From: Aliiroseovarius sediminis
Lineage (GTDB): Bacteria; Pseudomonadota; Alphaproteobacteria; Rhodobacterales; Rhodobacteraceae
Length of the DNA: 64,000 bases
Assembly: GCF_022678485.1 (NCBI RefSeq)
Contig: NZ_JALBYP010000018.1
Span: 310,001 to 374,000, forward strand
Reading direction: 5' to 3'
This document shows positions 35,580 through 46,386 of this stretch, in pieces (the stretch's first letter is position 1; each line of letters starts with the position of its first letter). Under the pieces are notes generated by a model. It made no database searches, was not told the DNA's origin, and was given only the letters and a program-made list of their open reading frames with translations. The position numbers and the translations under genes were made by a program.

Positions 35580-36146
35580 TCAGGGAATGACCCGCGTGTA
35601 TTTCGCCCCTTCGATCGAGGCACCGGCGATCAGCCCGGCCTGACCGAATACCACCGCCACCACTGGTGAGGTCGCGGTGATCGTGTCGGCTGTCAGACGG
35701 TCGCCTTCTGTTTGGAACGCATATTTGATATCGGCAGATGCCACCCAGCCCGCGGCCCGGCGGAAATCCTGCAACGCTTGATCGGTCATGAAGAACAGCA
35801 CATGTGCATATTGCTGCGCGCCGATCTGCAAGCCTGCGCTGGCCTGGGTCAGCATGTAGTAATCCACGGTTGCTTCGTTGATACGCAGCGCGCCGCGCCC
35901 ATAGGCGCCGCCCAGTCCAAAGCCCGCCTCGGTCACCAGTGGCATGACCAGTTGGCCGGTCGATTTCGACGCCAGCTCGCGCGTGCCGGGGTAACGATTG
36001 TAAAGATAATCCAGCGTGCTGTCGACGCGCGCGTCAATCCGGTCTCCGTCACGTGATCCGATACCGTTTGCGCATGCCGCAAGTGACACGGTTGCGCCAC
36101 CAGCTGCGATCATGAAACCCCTGCGGGAAAGCCTGTTTTTGTGCAT
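35580..36146 (-). CDS. SYLF/YSC84-domain lipoprotein
   Basis: A 188-residue exported protein. Its leader carries both a twin-arginine-like pair (SRRGFMIA) and a lipobox (SLAAC, cysteine near residue 25), so it is probably lipid-anchored. The mature part is an Ysc84/SYLF domain (TEAGFGLGGAYGRGAL, then YAHVLFFMTDQAL). SYLF domains bind phospholipids in eukaryotes, and the bacterial role is not established. It lies between two converging or unrelated genes and appears monocistronic. Confidence 0.85.
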   Translation of the reverse strand: MHKNRLSRRGFMIAAGGATVSLAACANGIGSRDGDRIDARVDSTLDYLYNRYPGTRELASKSTGQLVMPLVTEAGFGLGGAYGRGALRINEATVDYYMLTQASAGLQIGAQQYAHVLFFMTDQALQDFRRAAGWVASADIKYAFQTEGDRLTADTITATSPVVAVVFGQAGLIAGASIEGAKYTRVIP

Positions 36147-36303
36147 AATTTAGCCTCGTAGAATGCGCCGCCGGCGCGATTGAATGCTCGTTTGTGGCTC
36201 TTGGTCCACTTGGGCGAAAACGATAGCGGACCAAGGCGGCGCTGTCACCTGTTATGCGGCAGGCGTGCGGAATTTGGCTGAAACAGCGCCCAAACGGTTC
36301 GGT

Positions 36304-37461
<1,158 letters not shown>

Positions 37462-37559
37462 TTAGTGTGTCGGTGTTTAGACAGGCACAAGCCGGCACGC
37501 TGCCCGATCACAGGTTGGACAGCCCAAGATACGGCCCGAATAATTAAGGTAAAGCGCAC

Positions 37560-38084
37560 TTGGATTGGTATGCTACCGTTTTCGAAATCATCGACATGCG
37601 GTCTTTCTCGAACCTGTGGTATTGGATCGCGCTTGCGGTCGCGTGGTCCACGGTCAGCCATTGGGTGGTCGGGGTCCCCTTCGACCTGATCCAGCGGGCC
37701 GAACGGCGCGGTGGGGAAGCCCAACATGATCTTGAGGATATGGTGCGCATCAACTGCAATCGCATTCTTTATGTTGCGGGGATGTCGGGCCTTTGGATCA
37801 TGGGATTCGCTGCGGCGATTTTCACGTCGCTGACCATTCTTGGCTTCTGGTATCGGGTCGAGTTCGCGCAAGCCGTGTTCCTTTTGCTCTTTCCCATTAC
37901 GCTGGCGGGGGTCATGTCGCTGAACACCGCCGCAATCATCCGCGAACGCGAGCTTGAAGGCGAAGACCTGCGCAATCGACTATATCGCCACCGTATCCAG
38001 ACGCAGTTTTTGGGCATGGGATCGATCTTTGTGACCTCGCTGTGGGGGATGTATCAGAACTTGACGCTGGGCGTTCTGCGCTGA
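37560..38084 (+). CDS. Conserved four-helix membrane protein of unknown function
   Basis: A 174-residue protein with hydrophobic segments at about 18-35, 65-90, 95-120 and 150-170. Similar Rhodobacterales proteins are often labelled 'component of SufBCD complex', but I see nothing in this sequence to support a Fe-S role. The start is TTG 37560, with AAGG about 10 bases upstream. It yields WYATVFEIIDMRSFSNLWYW, which I believe is the conserved N-terminus. The first ATG would cut off 12 residues. It lies 44 bp before mfd on the same strand. Confidence 0.72.
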   Translation: MDWYATVFEIIDMRSFSNLWYWIALAVAWSTVSHWVVGVPFDLIQRAERRGGEAQHDLEDMVRINCNRILYVAGMSGLWIMGFAAAIFTSLTILGFWYRVEFAQAVFLLLFPITLAGVMSLNTAAIIRERELEGEDLRNRLYRHRIQTQFLGMGSIFVTSLWGMYQNLTLGVLR

Positions 38085-38128
38085 GCGCGCGCCCTTGACA
38101 CCAGACCACAGGCGGTTAACTCCCCGAC

Positions 38129-41100
38129 ATGGACAAACTGCTTCTTTCCGGCGCGCCCGAGGGCTTTGACGCCAAACTTCTGGTCAAGGAACTTGCGCGC
38201 GGGCATGGGCCCGTGGTGCATGTGGCGCGCGACGACAAGCGATTGGCGGCGATGGAGGCCGCGCTGCACTTCTTCGCCCCCGATCTGGTCACGATCCGCT
38301 TTCCGGGCTGGGATTGTCTGCCCTATGATCGTATGTCGCCCAATGCGGCCATCTCGGCCACGCGGATGGCGACGCTGGCAGGACTGGCGACCGGCAAGAT
38401 CTCGGGGCGGTTCGCCCTTCTGACCACGCTGAACGCGGCCACGCAGCGGGTGGCGGAACGTGCGTTGCTAAACGAGACATCCTTCACCGCAAGCGTAGAT
38501 CACCAGATCGACGTCGATGCGCTCAGGGCGTTTCTGGTGCGTATGGGCTTTTCGCAAGCGCCCACGGTGATGGAGCCGGGTGACTTCGCGATCCGGGGCG
38601 GGATCATTGACATCTATGCACCCGGCCATGACGGCCCCGTGCGGCTTGATCTGTTCGGCGACGTGCTGGACGGTATCCGCCGGTTTGACCCGGTCACGCA
38701 GCGCACCACCGACACGCTGAAGACCATCGAACTAGCCCCCGTGTCCGAGGTCATTCTGGACGAGGCCGCCGTGACCCGGTTTCGTCAGAATTACCGTATC
38801 GAATTTGGCGCCGCCGGGTCCGACGACCCGCTCTATGAAGCGATTTCGGCCGGGCGCAAGCATCAGGGGAACGAACACTGGCTGCCGTTCTTCCACGAGC
38901 GGCTCGAGACGATCTTCGACTACGTGCCGGGTGCCTCGGTCATGCTGGACGACCAGTTGACCCCGGCACGGCTCAGCCGGTGGGATGCGATTGTCGATCA
39001 GTACGAGACCCGCAAGATCGCCATGTCCGCAAAAAACCGGATGGATACGGTCTATAAACCCTGTCCGCCGGGGCTGTTATATCTGGACGATGGGGCATGG
39101 GAGGGCACGCTTGCCGACACGCGGGTCGTGCAACTGTCGGCGTTGCCTCAGGCCACTGGGGCAGGAGTGCTGGACGGCGGCGGACGTATTGGGCGCAATT
39201 TCGCGCCAGAGCGTCAGCAGGAAAACATAAATCTATTCAAATCACTGACAGATCATATTGAGGCAAAGATTGATCAGCCCGTGATCGTTGCATCGTATTC
39301 CGAAGGCGCGCGCGAACGACTGCAGGGGTTGCTGTCAGATGAAGGCCTGATCGCCACCACCCGGATCACCGATTTCCGCGATGTGCCTGATGGCAAGGGC
39401 GGCGTGTACCTGACGGTCTGGCCGCTGGAACACGGGTTTGAAGGCCCGGATTTGACGGTGATTTCGGAACAGGACGTGTTGGGCGACCGCCTGATCCGCG
39501 CCCCCAAACGCAAACGCCGGGCCGAAAACTTCTTGACCGAAGCGCAGGGCCTGTCAGCTGGTGATCTGATCGTCCACGTGGATCACGGTGTTGGCAAATT
39601 CACCGGCCTTGAAACCGTCACCGCCATGGGCGCGCCGCATGAATGTCTTGCGCTGGAATATGCGGGTGGGGATCGGCTGTTCCTGCCGGTTGAAAACATC
39701 GAGCTTTTGTCGAAATACGGCCAGGACACCGGACTTCTGGACAAGCTGGGCGGCGGCGCGTGGCAGGCCAAGAAGGCCAAGCTGAAGGAACGCATCCGCG
39801 AAATTGCGGACAAGCTGATACGTCTGGCCGCCGAACGCGAGCTGCGAAAAGCGCCTGTGCTGGACGCGCCCCACCACGCGTGGGAGGAGTTCTCGGCCCG
39901 GTTCCCGTATCAAGAGACCGAGGATCAGCTTGGCGCGATTGAAGACGTGCTGAATGACCTGTCGTCAGGCCGCCCGATGGACCGGCTGATCTGCGGCGAT
40001 GTAGGTTTCGGCAAGACCGAAGTCGCGATGCGCGCGGCCTTCGTCGCCGCCATGTCCGGCCAGCAAGTCGCGGTCATCGCGCCCACCACGCTGCTGGCAA
40101 GGCAGCATTACAAAAGCTTCGCCGAACGGTTCCGGGGTTTCCCGATCGAGGTCGGGCAGCTTAGCCGCTTCGTGGGCCAACGCGAGGCAAAACTGACCCG
40201 CGAAGGAATGTCGCGCGGGTCGATGGATATTGTCGTGGGCACCCATGCACTTCTTGCCAAGGACGTCAGGTTCAAGAACCTTGGGTTGCTGATTGTTGAT
40301 GAAGAACAACGCTTTGGCGTGGGGCATAAGGAACGGCTGAAGGAAATGCGCTCGGATGTGCATGTGCTGACCCTGTCCGCCACACCGATCCCGCGCACCC
40401 TGCAAATGTCGCTGTCAGGTGTGCGTGATTTGTCGATCATCGGCACGCCGCCGGTGGACCGGCTGTCGATCCGCACTTACGTGTCCGAGTTTGACGGCGT
40501 CACCATCCGCGAGGCGCTGTTGCGCGAACATTACCGCGGTGGCCAAAGCTTCTTTGTGGTGCCGCGGATCAAGGATCTTCCCGAGATCGAGGCATTCCTT
40601 ACCGACCACGTCCCCGAAGTATCTTTTGTCGTGGCGCATGGTCAGATGGCGGCGGGCGAGTTGGACAGCCGTATGAACGCCTTTTACGACGGCAAATACG
40701 ATGTGCTGCTGGCCACCACGATTGTCGAAAGCGGCATCGACATTCCGACCGCGAACACGATGGTGATCCACCGCGCCGATATGTTTGGACTGGCGCAACT
40801 TTATCAAATCAGGGGGCGGGTGGGGCGGTCGAAGACCCGTGCCTACGCCTATCTAACCACCAAACCACGTGTGCCGCTGACGCCCACCGCTGAGAAACGA
40901 CTGCGCGTGCTTGGGTCGCTGGACGCGTTGGGTGCGGGCTTCACGCTGGCCAGTCAGGATCTGGACATTCGTGGCGCGGGCAATCTGGTGGGCGAGGAAC
41001 AATCCGGCCAGATGCGCGAAGTGGGCTATGAGCTTTACCAGCAGATGCTGGAAGAGGCGATTGCCAAGATCAAAGCGGGCGAGTTGGAAGGGCTGTCGGA

Positions 41101-41599
41101 TGCCGACAGCACATGGGCACCGCAGATCAATCTGGGCGTTCCTGTCCTGATTCCAGATACTTACGTGCCGGATCTTGATGTGCGTCTTGGGCTGTATCGC
41201 CGCCTGTCATCACTGTCCACCAAAGTCGAGCTTGAGGGCTTCGCCGCCGAGCTGATCGACCGCTTCGGCCCCCTGCCGAAAGAGGTGAACACATTGCTTC
41301 TGGTGGTGCGCATCAAGGGCATGTGCAAGCGTGCAGGCATCGCAAAGCTGGACGGCGGACCAAAAGGGGCGACGATCCAGTTCCACAATGACAAGTTCGC
41401 CTCGCCCGAAGGGTTGGTGGAGTTCATTCACGCCCAAGACGGTTTGGCCAAGGTGCGCGACAACAAGATCGTGGTGCGCCGCGACTGGCGCAAGACCTCG
41501 GACAAGATCAAGGGGGCGTTTGCCATCGCGCAGGACCTGGCGATCAAAGTCAAAGAGGCAAAGCAGAAGGCCGGTGCGGCCAAGGCAGCGCGCGGCTAG
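38129..41599 (+). CDS. mfd: Transcription-repair coupling factor
   Basis: A 1156-residue ATP-dependent translocase that removes stalled RNA polymerase and recruits UvrA. In order: UvrB-homology region (about 1-330), RNA polymerase-interaction (CarD-like) domain near 470-550 (GDLIVHVDHGVGKF), RecG-like helicase motor (Walker A GDVGFGKTEVA; DEEQRFGV; TIVESGIDIP; QIRGRVGRS) and the C-terminal TRCF domain. Length is normal. The last 4 bases overlap the end of the convergent MFS gene. Confidence 0.97.
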   Translation: MDKLLLSGAPEGFDAKLLVKELARGHGPVVHVARDDKRLAAMEAALHFFAPDLVTIRFPGWDCLPYDRMSPNAAISATRMATLAGLATGKISGRFALLTTLNAATQRVAERALLNETSFTASVDHQIDVDALRAFLVRMGFSQAPTVMEPGDFAIRGGIIDIYAPGHDGPVRLDLFGDVLDGIRRFDPVTQRTTDTLKTIELAPVSEVILDEAAVTRFRQNYRIEFGAAGSDDPLYEAISAGRKHQGNEHWLPFFHERLETIFDYVPGASVMLDDQLTPARLSRWDAIVDQYETRKIAMSAKNRMDTVYKPCPPGLLYLDDGAWEGTLADTRVVQLSALPQATGAGVLDGGGRIGRNFAPERQQENINLFKSLTDHIEAKIDQPVIVASYSEGARERLQGLLSDEGLIATTRITDFRDVPDGKGGVYLTVWPLEHGFEGPDLTVISEQDVLGDRLIRAPKRKRRAENFLTEAQGLSAGDLIVHVDHGVGKFTGLETVTAMGAPHECLALEYAGGDRLFLPVENIELLSKYGQDTGLLDKLGGGAWQAKKAKLKERIREIADKLIRLAAERELRKAPVLDAPHHAWEEFSARFPYQETEDQLGAIEDVLNDLSSGRPMDRLICGDVGFGKTEVAMRAAFVAAMSGQQVAVIAPTTLLARQHYKSFAERFRGFPIEVGQLSRFVGQREAKLTREGMSRGSMDIVVGTHALLAKDVRFKNLGLLIVDEEQRFGVGHKERLKEMRSDVHVLTLSATPIPRTLQMSLSGVRDLSIIGTPPVDRLSIRTYVSEFDGVTIREALLREHYRGGQSFFVVPRIKDLPEIEAFLTDHVPEVSFVVAHGQMAAGELDSRMNAFYDGKYDVLLATTIVESGIDIPTANTMVIHRADMFGLAQLYQIRGRVGRSKTRAYAYLTTKPRVPLTPTAEKRLRVLGSLDALGAGFTLASQDLDIRGAGNLVGEEQSGQMREVGYELYQQMLEEAIAKIKAGELEGLSDADSTWAPQINLGVPVLIPDTYVPDLDVRLGLYRRLSSLSTKVELEGFAAELIDRFGPLPKEVNTLLLVVRIKGMCKRAGIAKLDGGPKGATIQFHNDKFASPEGLVEFIHAQDGLAKVRDNKIVVRRDWRKTSDKIKGAFAIAQDLAIKVKEAKQKAGAAKAARG

Positions 41600-42828
41600 C
41601 TATTGTTGCCGCGATCCAGTTGCATCAGTGTCAGTGCGAGCGTGGAACACACCGTCACGCCGATCAGCAGCGGAAAGGGTGTTTGGTTGAACGCCAACCC
41701 GACGGGTGCCGCGATCATCATCGCTGCCACCGTGGGCAATGCGCCGATCACGGCGCTTGCGGTGCCTGCCACATGGCCCAAGGGCTGCATGGCCAGCGCG
41801 TTCAGGTTGCCAAAGCTCAGGCCGTTCAGGAAAAACAGCGTCGTCGCCCAGCCGCAGAACAGCCATAGCGCCCATGCGCCCTCGGGCGAAAACCACCACC
41901 ATAAAAACAGCGTCACCGTCGCCAACACGGTCTGCACCGCGAACCCTGCCTGTGCCAATCTGCGCATACCGACCCGCATCACCAACTTGGCGTTCAGAAA
42001 GCCTGAGATGGCCGAAAACACCGTAACCATCGCGAAGTAATAGGGGAAATTCGTGCCCGCCCCCAGGACATCGACAAAGATCTGCTGCGCTGATGTGATG
42101 AAGGACATTAGCTGCCCGAAGGCCAGCGTGATCACCCCCATGTAAATCAGGGTGACTCTTGTGCTGAGCACCACGCCAAACGCGGCGAGGATCGGACGGG
42201 GTGACAGGGGCCGGCGACGCTCAGTCGGCAGGGTTTCGGGCTGGCGCAGCAGGACCCAGGCAAGAATAGCCGCGGACACGAGGATGTAGGTGGTGAACAG
42301 GTGTCGCCAGCCAAAGCCCAGCACCACCCATTGCCCAAACATCGGCGCAATTGCGGGCACAAAGACGAAAAAGCCAAATGCCATTGAGTTGACCCGCGCC
42401 ATCTCGCGCCCGTCATACAGATCGCGCGTCATCGCCAAGCCACAGCTGCGCGGGCCCGCTGCCCCCAGACCTTGGACAAAGCGCCAGAATAACAGCGCCT
42501 CAAGCGTTTGTGCCCAGAAGGCGGCGAATGCCGCACTCATGTAAAGAAGCATCCCCATCGACAACGAAAAGCGCCGTCCCATGCTGTCAGACAGAGGGCC
42601 GAAGACCAACTGCCCAAGGCCCGCGCCAATGACGAAGGCACTGATCAGAAGCTGTGCCTTGTTGATGTCGTCTGGCACCAGAAGGTTGGCGATCTGGGGC
42701 AGGGCGGGCAGGATCGAGTCGATTGAAAACGCGACCATGGAAAACAGCGCCGCCATCAGCAGCACATATTCCCTCAATTTCAGGGGCGTTTGTGGTGAGA
42801 GATGCTGGGAAATAAATCGGGTGATCAA
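41596..42828 (-). CDS. Bcr/CflA-family multidrug efflux MFS transporter
   Basis: A 410-residue, 12-helix proton-driven exporter. N-terminal REYVLLMAALFSMVAFSIDSILPALPQIA is the characteristic first helix of the Bcr/CflA group, and the MFS motif A appears as GPLSDSMGRRFSL between helices 2 and 3. Substrates of this group include bicyclomycin, chloramphenicol and various dipeptides or cysteine. The gene overlaps the preceding DsbA-like gene by 4 bases, so the two are co-transcribed. Confidence 0.9.
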   Translation of the reverse strand: MITRFISQHLSPQTPLKLREYVLLMAALFSMVAFSIDSILPALPQIANLLVPDDINKAQLLISAFVIGAGLGQLVFGPLSDSMGRRFSLSMGMLLYMSAAFAAFWAQTLEALLFWRFVQGLGAAGPRSCGLAMTRDLYDGREMARVNSMAFGFFVFVPAIAPMFGQWVVLGFGWRHLFTTYILVSAAILAWVLLRQPETLPTERRRPLSPRPILAAFGVVLSTRVTLIYMGVITLAFGQLMSFITSAQQIFVDVLGAGTNFPYYFAMVTVFSAISGFLNAKLVMRVGMRRLAQAGFAVQTVLATVTLFLWWWFSPEGAWALWLFCGWATTLFFLNGLSFGNLNALAMQPLGHVAGTASAVIGALPTVAAMMIAAPVGLAFNQTPFPLLIGVTVCSTLALTLMQLDRGNNS

Positions 42829-43487
42829 TGCGCCGGGCTTTCGGATGACCCGGCGGCCAGTTGCGCGGTCAGGTCATCAATCACCTGCGTCCAAAGCTCG
42901 GTCGGTTGTGCGCCCGGCACCACGTGTTGATTGGCCACGACGAAGGTCGGCACGGACTGGACCCCTTTGCGGCGCGCATCCATATCGCGCGCCTGAATGT
43001 CTTCTGCATCGGCGTCAGAGTCCAGAAGGCGACCCACAACATCGCCATCCATGCCAATCGAGGACGCGATCTTAACCAGTTCCGCAGGGTCACCAATGTC
43101 GGCCCCCTCGATGAAATAGGCGCGAAACAGGCGATCCACGGCGGCGTTCTGCTTGAATTCGATCCCCGCCCAATGGATCAATCGGTGCGCATCCAGCGTG
43201 TTGGGGGTGCGTTTGATGCCCTCAAGATTGATTTCAAGCCCCGAGGATTCGGCCTCGGTGATCACCGGCAGATAGGCCTTCACCGCACTGTCTTGCCCAC
43301 CGAACTTTGCCTCCAGATAGGCACGACGTTCCATGCCGTCTTTGGGCATATCCGGGTTCAGCTGGAACGGATGCCATTCGACCTTGAACGGATGGTCCGG
43401 CCGCGCCTCAAGCGCGCGGTCCAGTCGGGATTTGCCGATATAGCACCAAGGGCAGATGGGGTCGGAAAAGATATCAAGGCGGATCAT
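42825..43487 (-). CDS. DsbA-family (FrnE-like) oxidoreductase
   Basis: A 220-residue cytoplasmic thioredoxin-fold protein with the active-site motif CPWC at residues 12-15 (DPICPWCYIG). The fold is that of 2-hydroxychromene-2-carboxylate isomerase/FrnE proteins, which catalyse dithiol exchange or polyketide/aromatic isomerisation. No signal peptide is present. It overlaps the downstream MFS exporter gene by 4 bases, suggesting a joint detoxification role. That link is inference. Confidence 0.88.
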   Translation of the reverse strand: MIRLDIFSDPICPWCYIGKSRLDRALEARPDHPFKVEWHPFQLNPDMPKDGMERRAYLEAKFGGQDSAVKAYLPVITEAESSGLEINLEGIKRTPNTLDAHRLIHWAGIEFKQNAAVDRLFRAYFIEGADIGDPAELVKIASSIGMDGDVVGRLLDSDADAEDIQARDMDARRKGVQSVPTFVVANQHVVPGAQPTELWTQVIDDLTAQLAAGSSESPAH

Positions 43488-43547
43488 TGGGCTCTCCCTT
43501 CGGCAGAAGCTCTATCGGGGATTGTCAGGGATGGGAAGGGCCGCGGA

Positions 43548-45092
43548 TCACAGCTTGGTGAGTGATCCGGCCTCAAATTGGGCGCGCAGAGTTGCGCGTA
43601 AAAGCTTGTTGTTTGCGCCGCGCGGCAGGGTCTTCAAGGGGATGAACAGGCGCGGGCATTTATAGTGCGCCAGTTGTGCGTGGGCATGGGCCGACAGTGC
43701 ATCCTGCGCCACCGGCTTGGCTTCGGGCGTATAGAAACAAGCGATGATCGTGGCGTCATCCTTCACGGCCACCTCGGCGCAGGCGGCTTCGTGGACGCCG
43801 GGGTGGAGGGCCATGGCGGCCTCGACCTCGATCGGCGAGACGCGAAAGCCACCGGCGTTCATGATATCGTCAGACCGCCCTTCGAAGGTAATCGCGCTGT
43901 CGGGGGCCATGCTGACAGTGTCGCCGGTCAGGAACCAATCACCGGAAAAGCGGTTCTTTGTATCCTGTTTTGCGCCAAGATAGCCCAGCATCAGCCCCGG
44001 ATCGTTACGGTGCACCGCCATGATGCCCGGCGTGCCGCGCGGGGTGATCTGTCCATCCGCGTCCAGCACCGCGATATGCCGTCCCGGTTGCGGATAGCCC
44101 AACGTGCCGTCGGGCGCCGGGTGGTTGGGCGCGCCCGAGATAAAGGTCGAACATTCCGACATGCCATAGGCTTCATGGATCGGCGTCCGGGTTGCGTCGC
44201 CCCAATGTGAACGCGTGGTCGCGGGCAGTTTCTCGCCCGCAGACAATCCATGGCGCAAGACCGGCAGGGCGGGCAGAGTGCTGCGCAACATCTGTCGATA
44301 GACACCGGGGGCGGCGGCAAATATCGTCGCCTTCTCGCGCGCCAAAAGCCCGCCAAGCTGGGCCGAGGTCGTGCCCGCCGCCGGGATCAGCGCGGTCGCA
44401 CCCACCGACCACGGGTCCATCAGCCCGGTACCCAGCGTATAGGTCCAGTTGAACGCGCCTGCGTGCATCAAGCGGTCATCGCGGGTCAAACCGTACCAGC
44501 CCTGCCACATCATCTGCCGCGCCCAGATCGCGCGGTGGGCGTGAACCACAGCCCGCGCCTTGCCGGAGGTGCCCGAGGTGAAGACGATATAGCCCGGACG
44601 CTCTGGGTCGCCCATGTGAAAGGGGGCGGGCGCATGGTTTGCCAGTGCGTGCAACGCATCCACATCCAGAACTGGCGCGTTCGTGTCAGCGGGCAGGGCA
44701 ATCCCATCATCGGCAATGATCAGTTGTGGGGCGACCATGGCCGACATCTTGGTAATTTCCGCTTGCGTCAATTGGGATGAGGTTGGTACCGGCACCAACC
44801 CCGCCGCAATCGCGCCCAGAAAGGCCAGCGGAAAATCCACCGTGTTGCCCAGCCGCAAAAGCACCCGGTCGTCCGGTGCAAGCCCCTGCGCCAGCAAACC
44901 GCCCGCGACTCCGCGCACCGCTCGGTCAAGCTGGGCGAAGGTCCAGTGTGTTTCACCCGTCCCGTCAGGCGTCACCACCGACAGGGCCGTCTTGTCGCCC
45001 AAATCTAACGCATGGGTCAGCACATACCGCGCCATGTTGAAGGCATCTGGCGGGGCGGGCAGCGGGGCGGTGGGGCGAAATTCTGATAACAT
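43548..45092 (-). CDS. AMP-forming acyl-CoA synthetase (benzoate-CoA-ligase-like)
   Basis: A 514-residue ANL-superfamily enzyme that adenylates an acid and transfers it to CoA. It carries the P-loop motif FTSGTSGKARAVVHAH, the A5 region EAYGMSECS, and the A8 hinge/ATP motif WFLTGDT followed by GRSDDIMNAGGFRVSPIEVE. The catalytic C-terminal lysine is probably the one in ANNKLLRA. The substrate is not determined; the layout resembles benzoate- or short-chain acyl-CoA ligases. I chose ATG 45092 since it gives the usual N-terminus and leaves 79 bp for a promoter shared with the divergent regulator. Confidence 0.85.
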   Translation of the reverse strand: MLSEFRPTAPLPAPPDAFNMARYVLTHALDLGDKTALSVVTPDGTGETHWTFAQLDRAVRGVAGGLLAQGLAPDDRVLLRLGNTVDFPLAFLGAIAAGLVPVPTSSQLTQAEITKMSAMVAPQLIIADDGIALPADTNAPVLDVDALHALANHAPAPFHMGDPERPGYIVFTSGTSGKARAVVHAHRAIWARQMMWQGWYGLTRDDRLMHAGAFNWTYTLGTGLMDPWSVGATALIPAAGTTSAQLGGLLAREKATIFAAAPGVYRQMLRSTLPALPVLRHGLSAGEKLPATTRSHWGDATRTPIHEAYGMSECSTFISGAPNHPAPDGTLGYPQPGRHIAVLDADGQITPRGTPGIMAVHRNDPGLMLGYLGAKQDTKNRFSGDWFLTGDTVSMAPDSAITFEGRSDDIMNAGGFRVSPIEVEAAMALHPGVHEAACAEVAVKDDATIIACFYTPEAKPVAQDALSAHAHAQLAHYKCPRLFIPLKTLPRGANNKLLRATLRAQFEAGSLTKL

Positions 45093-45171
45093 TGTCCAGA
45101 TGTGCCAAGGGGGTGCGGAAGTTGCAAGGGCGCGCGGTTGCATCAACCCGGTTTCGGTGTATTGAAAGGGC

Positions 45172-45798
45172 ATGATAAAGCCCGACCAACCAAGCCTGAT
45201 CCGACTGGCCCGCGAAAATGGCGACGACCGACCCGCCCCAAGCCCGCTGGACCTTGGCGCGCGGGTGCGCGATTTGCGTAAATCGCGCGGCTGGACGTTA
45301 GAGCAAGCCGCAGGGCAGGCAGGCTTGGCCCGGTCGACCCTGTCGAAGATCGAAAACGGTCAGATGTCACCCACCTATGATGCATTGAAAAAACTGGCAG
45401 TCGGGCTGGAAATCTCGGTGCCGCAATTGTTCACCGCGCCAAAGGCCGCACAAGTGTCGGGCCGCATGACTGTGACTAAAACGGGCGAAGGGGCGGCCCA
45501 CGCCACCACCACCTATGAGCATGAATTGCTGGCCGGTGCGCTGACCAAGAAAACCATGCTGCCCTATCGCGCGCGGGTGCGGGCGCGGTCGTTTGACGAG
45601 TTCGACGGCTGGGTGCGCCATGACGGCGAAGAGTTCCTCTATGTCCTCACCGGCGCGATCCGCCTAATCACTGAATTCTATGAACCGGTCGAGATGAAGC
45701 GCGGCGACAGTGCCTATTACGACGCCTCGATGGGGCATAACGTGATCTCGACCAGCGCCGAAGACGCGACGATCCTGTGGGTAACGTCGCTGGTTTGA
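45172..45798 (+). CDS. XRE-family transcriptional regulator with cupin sensor domain
   Basis: A 208-residue regulator with an N-terminal HTH_3 domain (about residues 27-82; LEQAAGQAGLARSTLSKIENG is the recognition region) and a C-terminal cupin_2 beta barrel (about 130-205, ending TILWVTSLV) that probably binds a small acid. This architecture (PuuR/SutR type) commonly controls neighbouring catabolic or transport genes. It is divergent from the acyl-CoA synthetase with 79 bp between starts, the likely target operator. Confidence 0.88.
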   Translation: MIKPDQPSLIRLARENGDDRPAPSPLDLGARVRDLRKSRGWTLEQAAGQAGLARSTLSKIENGQMSPTYDALKKLAVGLEISVPQLFTAPKAAQVSGRMTVTKTGEGAAHATTTYEHELLAGALTKKTMLPYRARVRARSFDEFDGWVRHDGEEFLYVLTGAIRLITEFYEPVEMKRGDSAYYDASMGHNVISTSAEDATILWVTSLV

Positions 45799-45864
45799 AC
45801 GAAGGCGCCGATTGACCCGTGCGCCGTTTCCCCCAACGGTGATGAAAGACACCGAGGGGCTTTG

Positions 45865-46314
45865 ATGTCCTTCAAATTTCTGCTCATATCGCTGGTGGTT
45901 GTGTTGTTGCCGGGCACGGGCGTCATTTATACGCTTGCGGTTGGCCTTGGGCGCGGGTTCCGGGCCAGCATCGCCGCCGCTGCCGGATGCACCCTTGGCA
46001 TTCTGCCCGCCGCGCTGGCCTGCATCGCGGCATCGGGTATGTTGCTGAACGTGCTGAACCCGAAGCTGTCGCTATTTTTCTTGGCCTTCTTGCCGCAATT
46101 CATCGCACCCGATGCAGCACACGCCACCACATCGCTGGTATGGCTGGCGGCGGTATTGATGGCGATGACGTTCGTTGTTTTCGTGGTCTATGGCGCCTTC
46201 GCAGCCTCGGCCCGCGACTATGTCATTCGTCGTCCGTCGGTGATGAAATGGATCAAGCGCAGCTTTGCCGGAACCCTCGGGTTTCTGGAGGCAAAGCTCG
46301 CCACGTCGAATTGA
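45865..46314 (+). CDS. LysE/RhtB-family exporter with an apparent internal deletion
   Basis: A 149-residue protein clearly of the LysE/RhtB amino-acid exporter family but about 55-60 residues too short. The N-terminal half runs to GCTLGIL near residue 47. Only 17 residues later the chain reaches LNPKLSLFFLAFLPQF at 64-79, a block normally found near 120-140. The second and third helices and the loop are therefore missing, while the frame is kept. The C-terminal helices look intact. It is probably a non-functional remnant, or an unusual half-size transporter. ATG 45865 is preceded by GAGGGG. Confidence 0.7.
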   Translation: MSFKFLLISLVVVLLPGTGVIYTLAVGLGRGFRASIAAAAGCTLGILPAALACIAASGMLLNVLNPKLSLFFLAFLPQFIAPDAAHATTSLVWLAAVLMAMTFVVFVVYGAFAASARDYVIRRPSVMKWIKRSFAGTLGFLEAKLATSN

Positions 46315-46386
46315 GGCGTATTGCCAGAGCGTCATTTACACTGATCCAAGTAACGCAGCCGGGCAACCCGACTGCGCAGACGGCTG

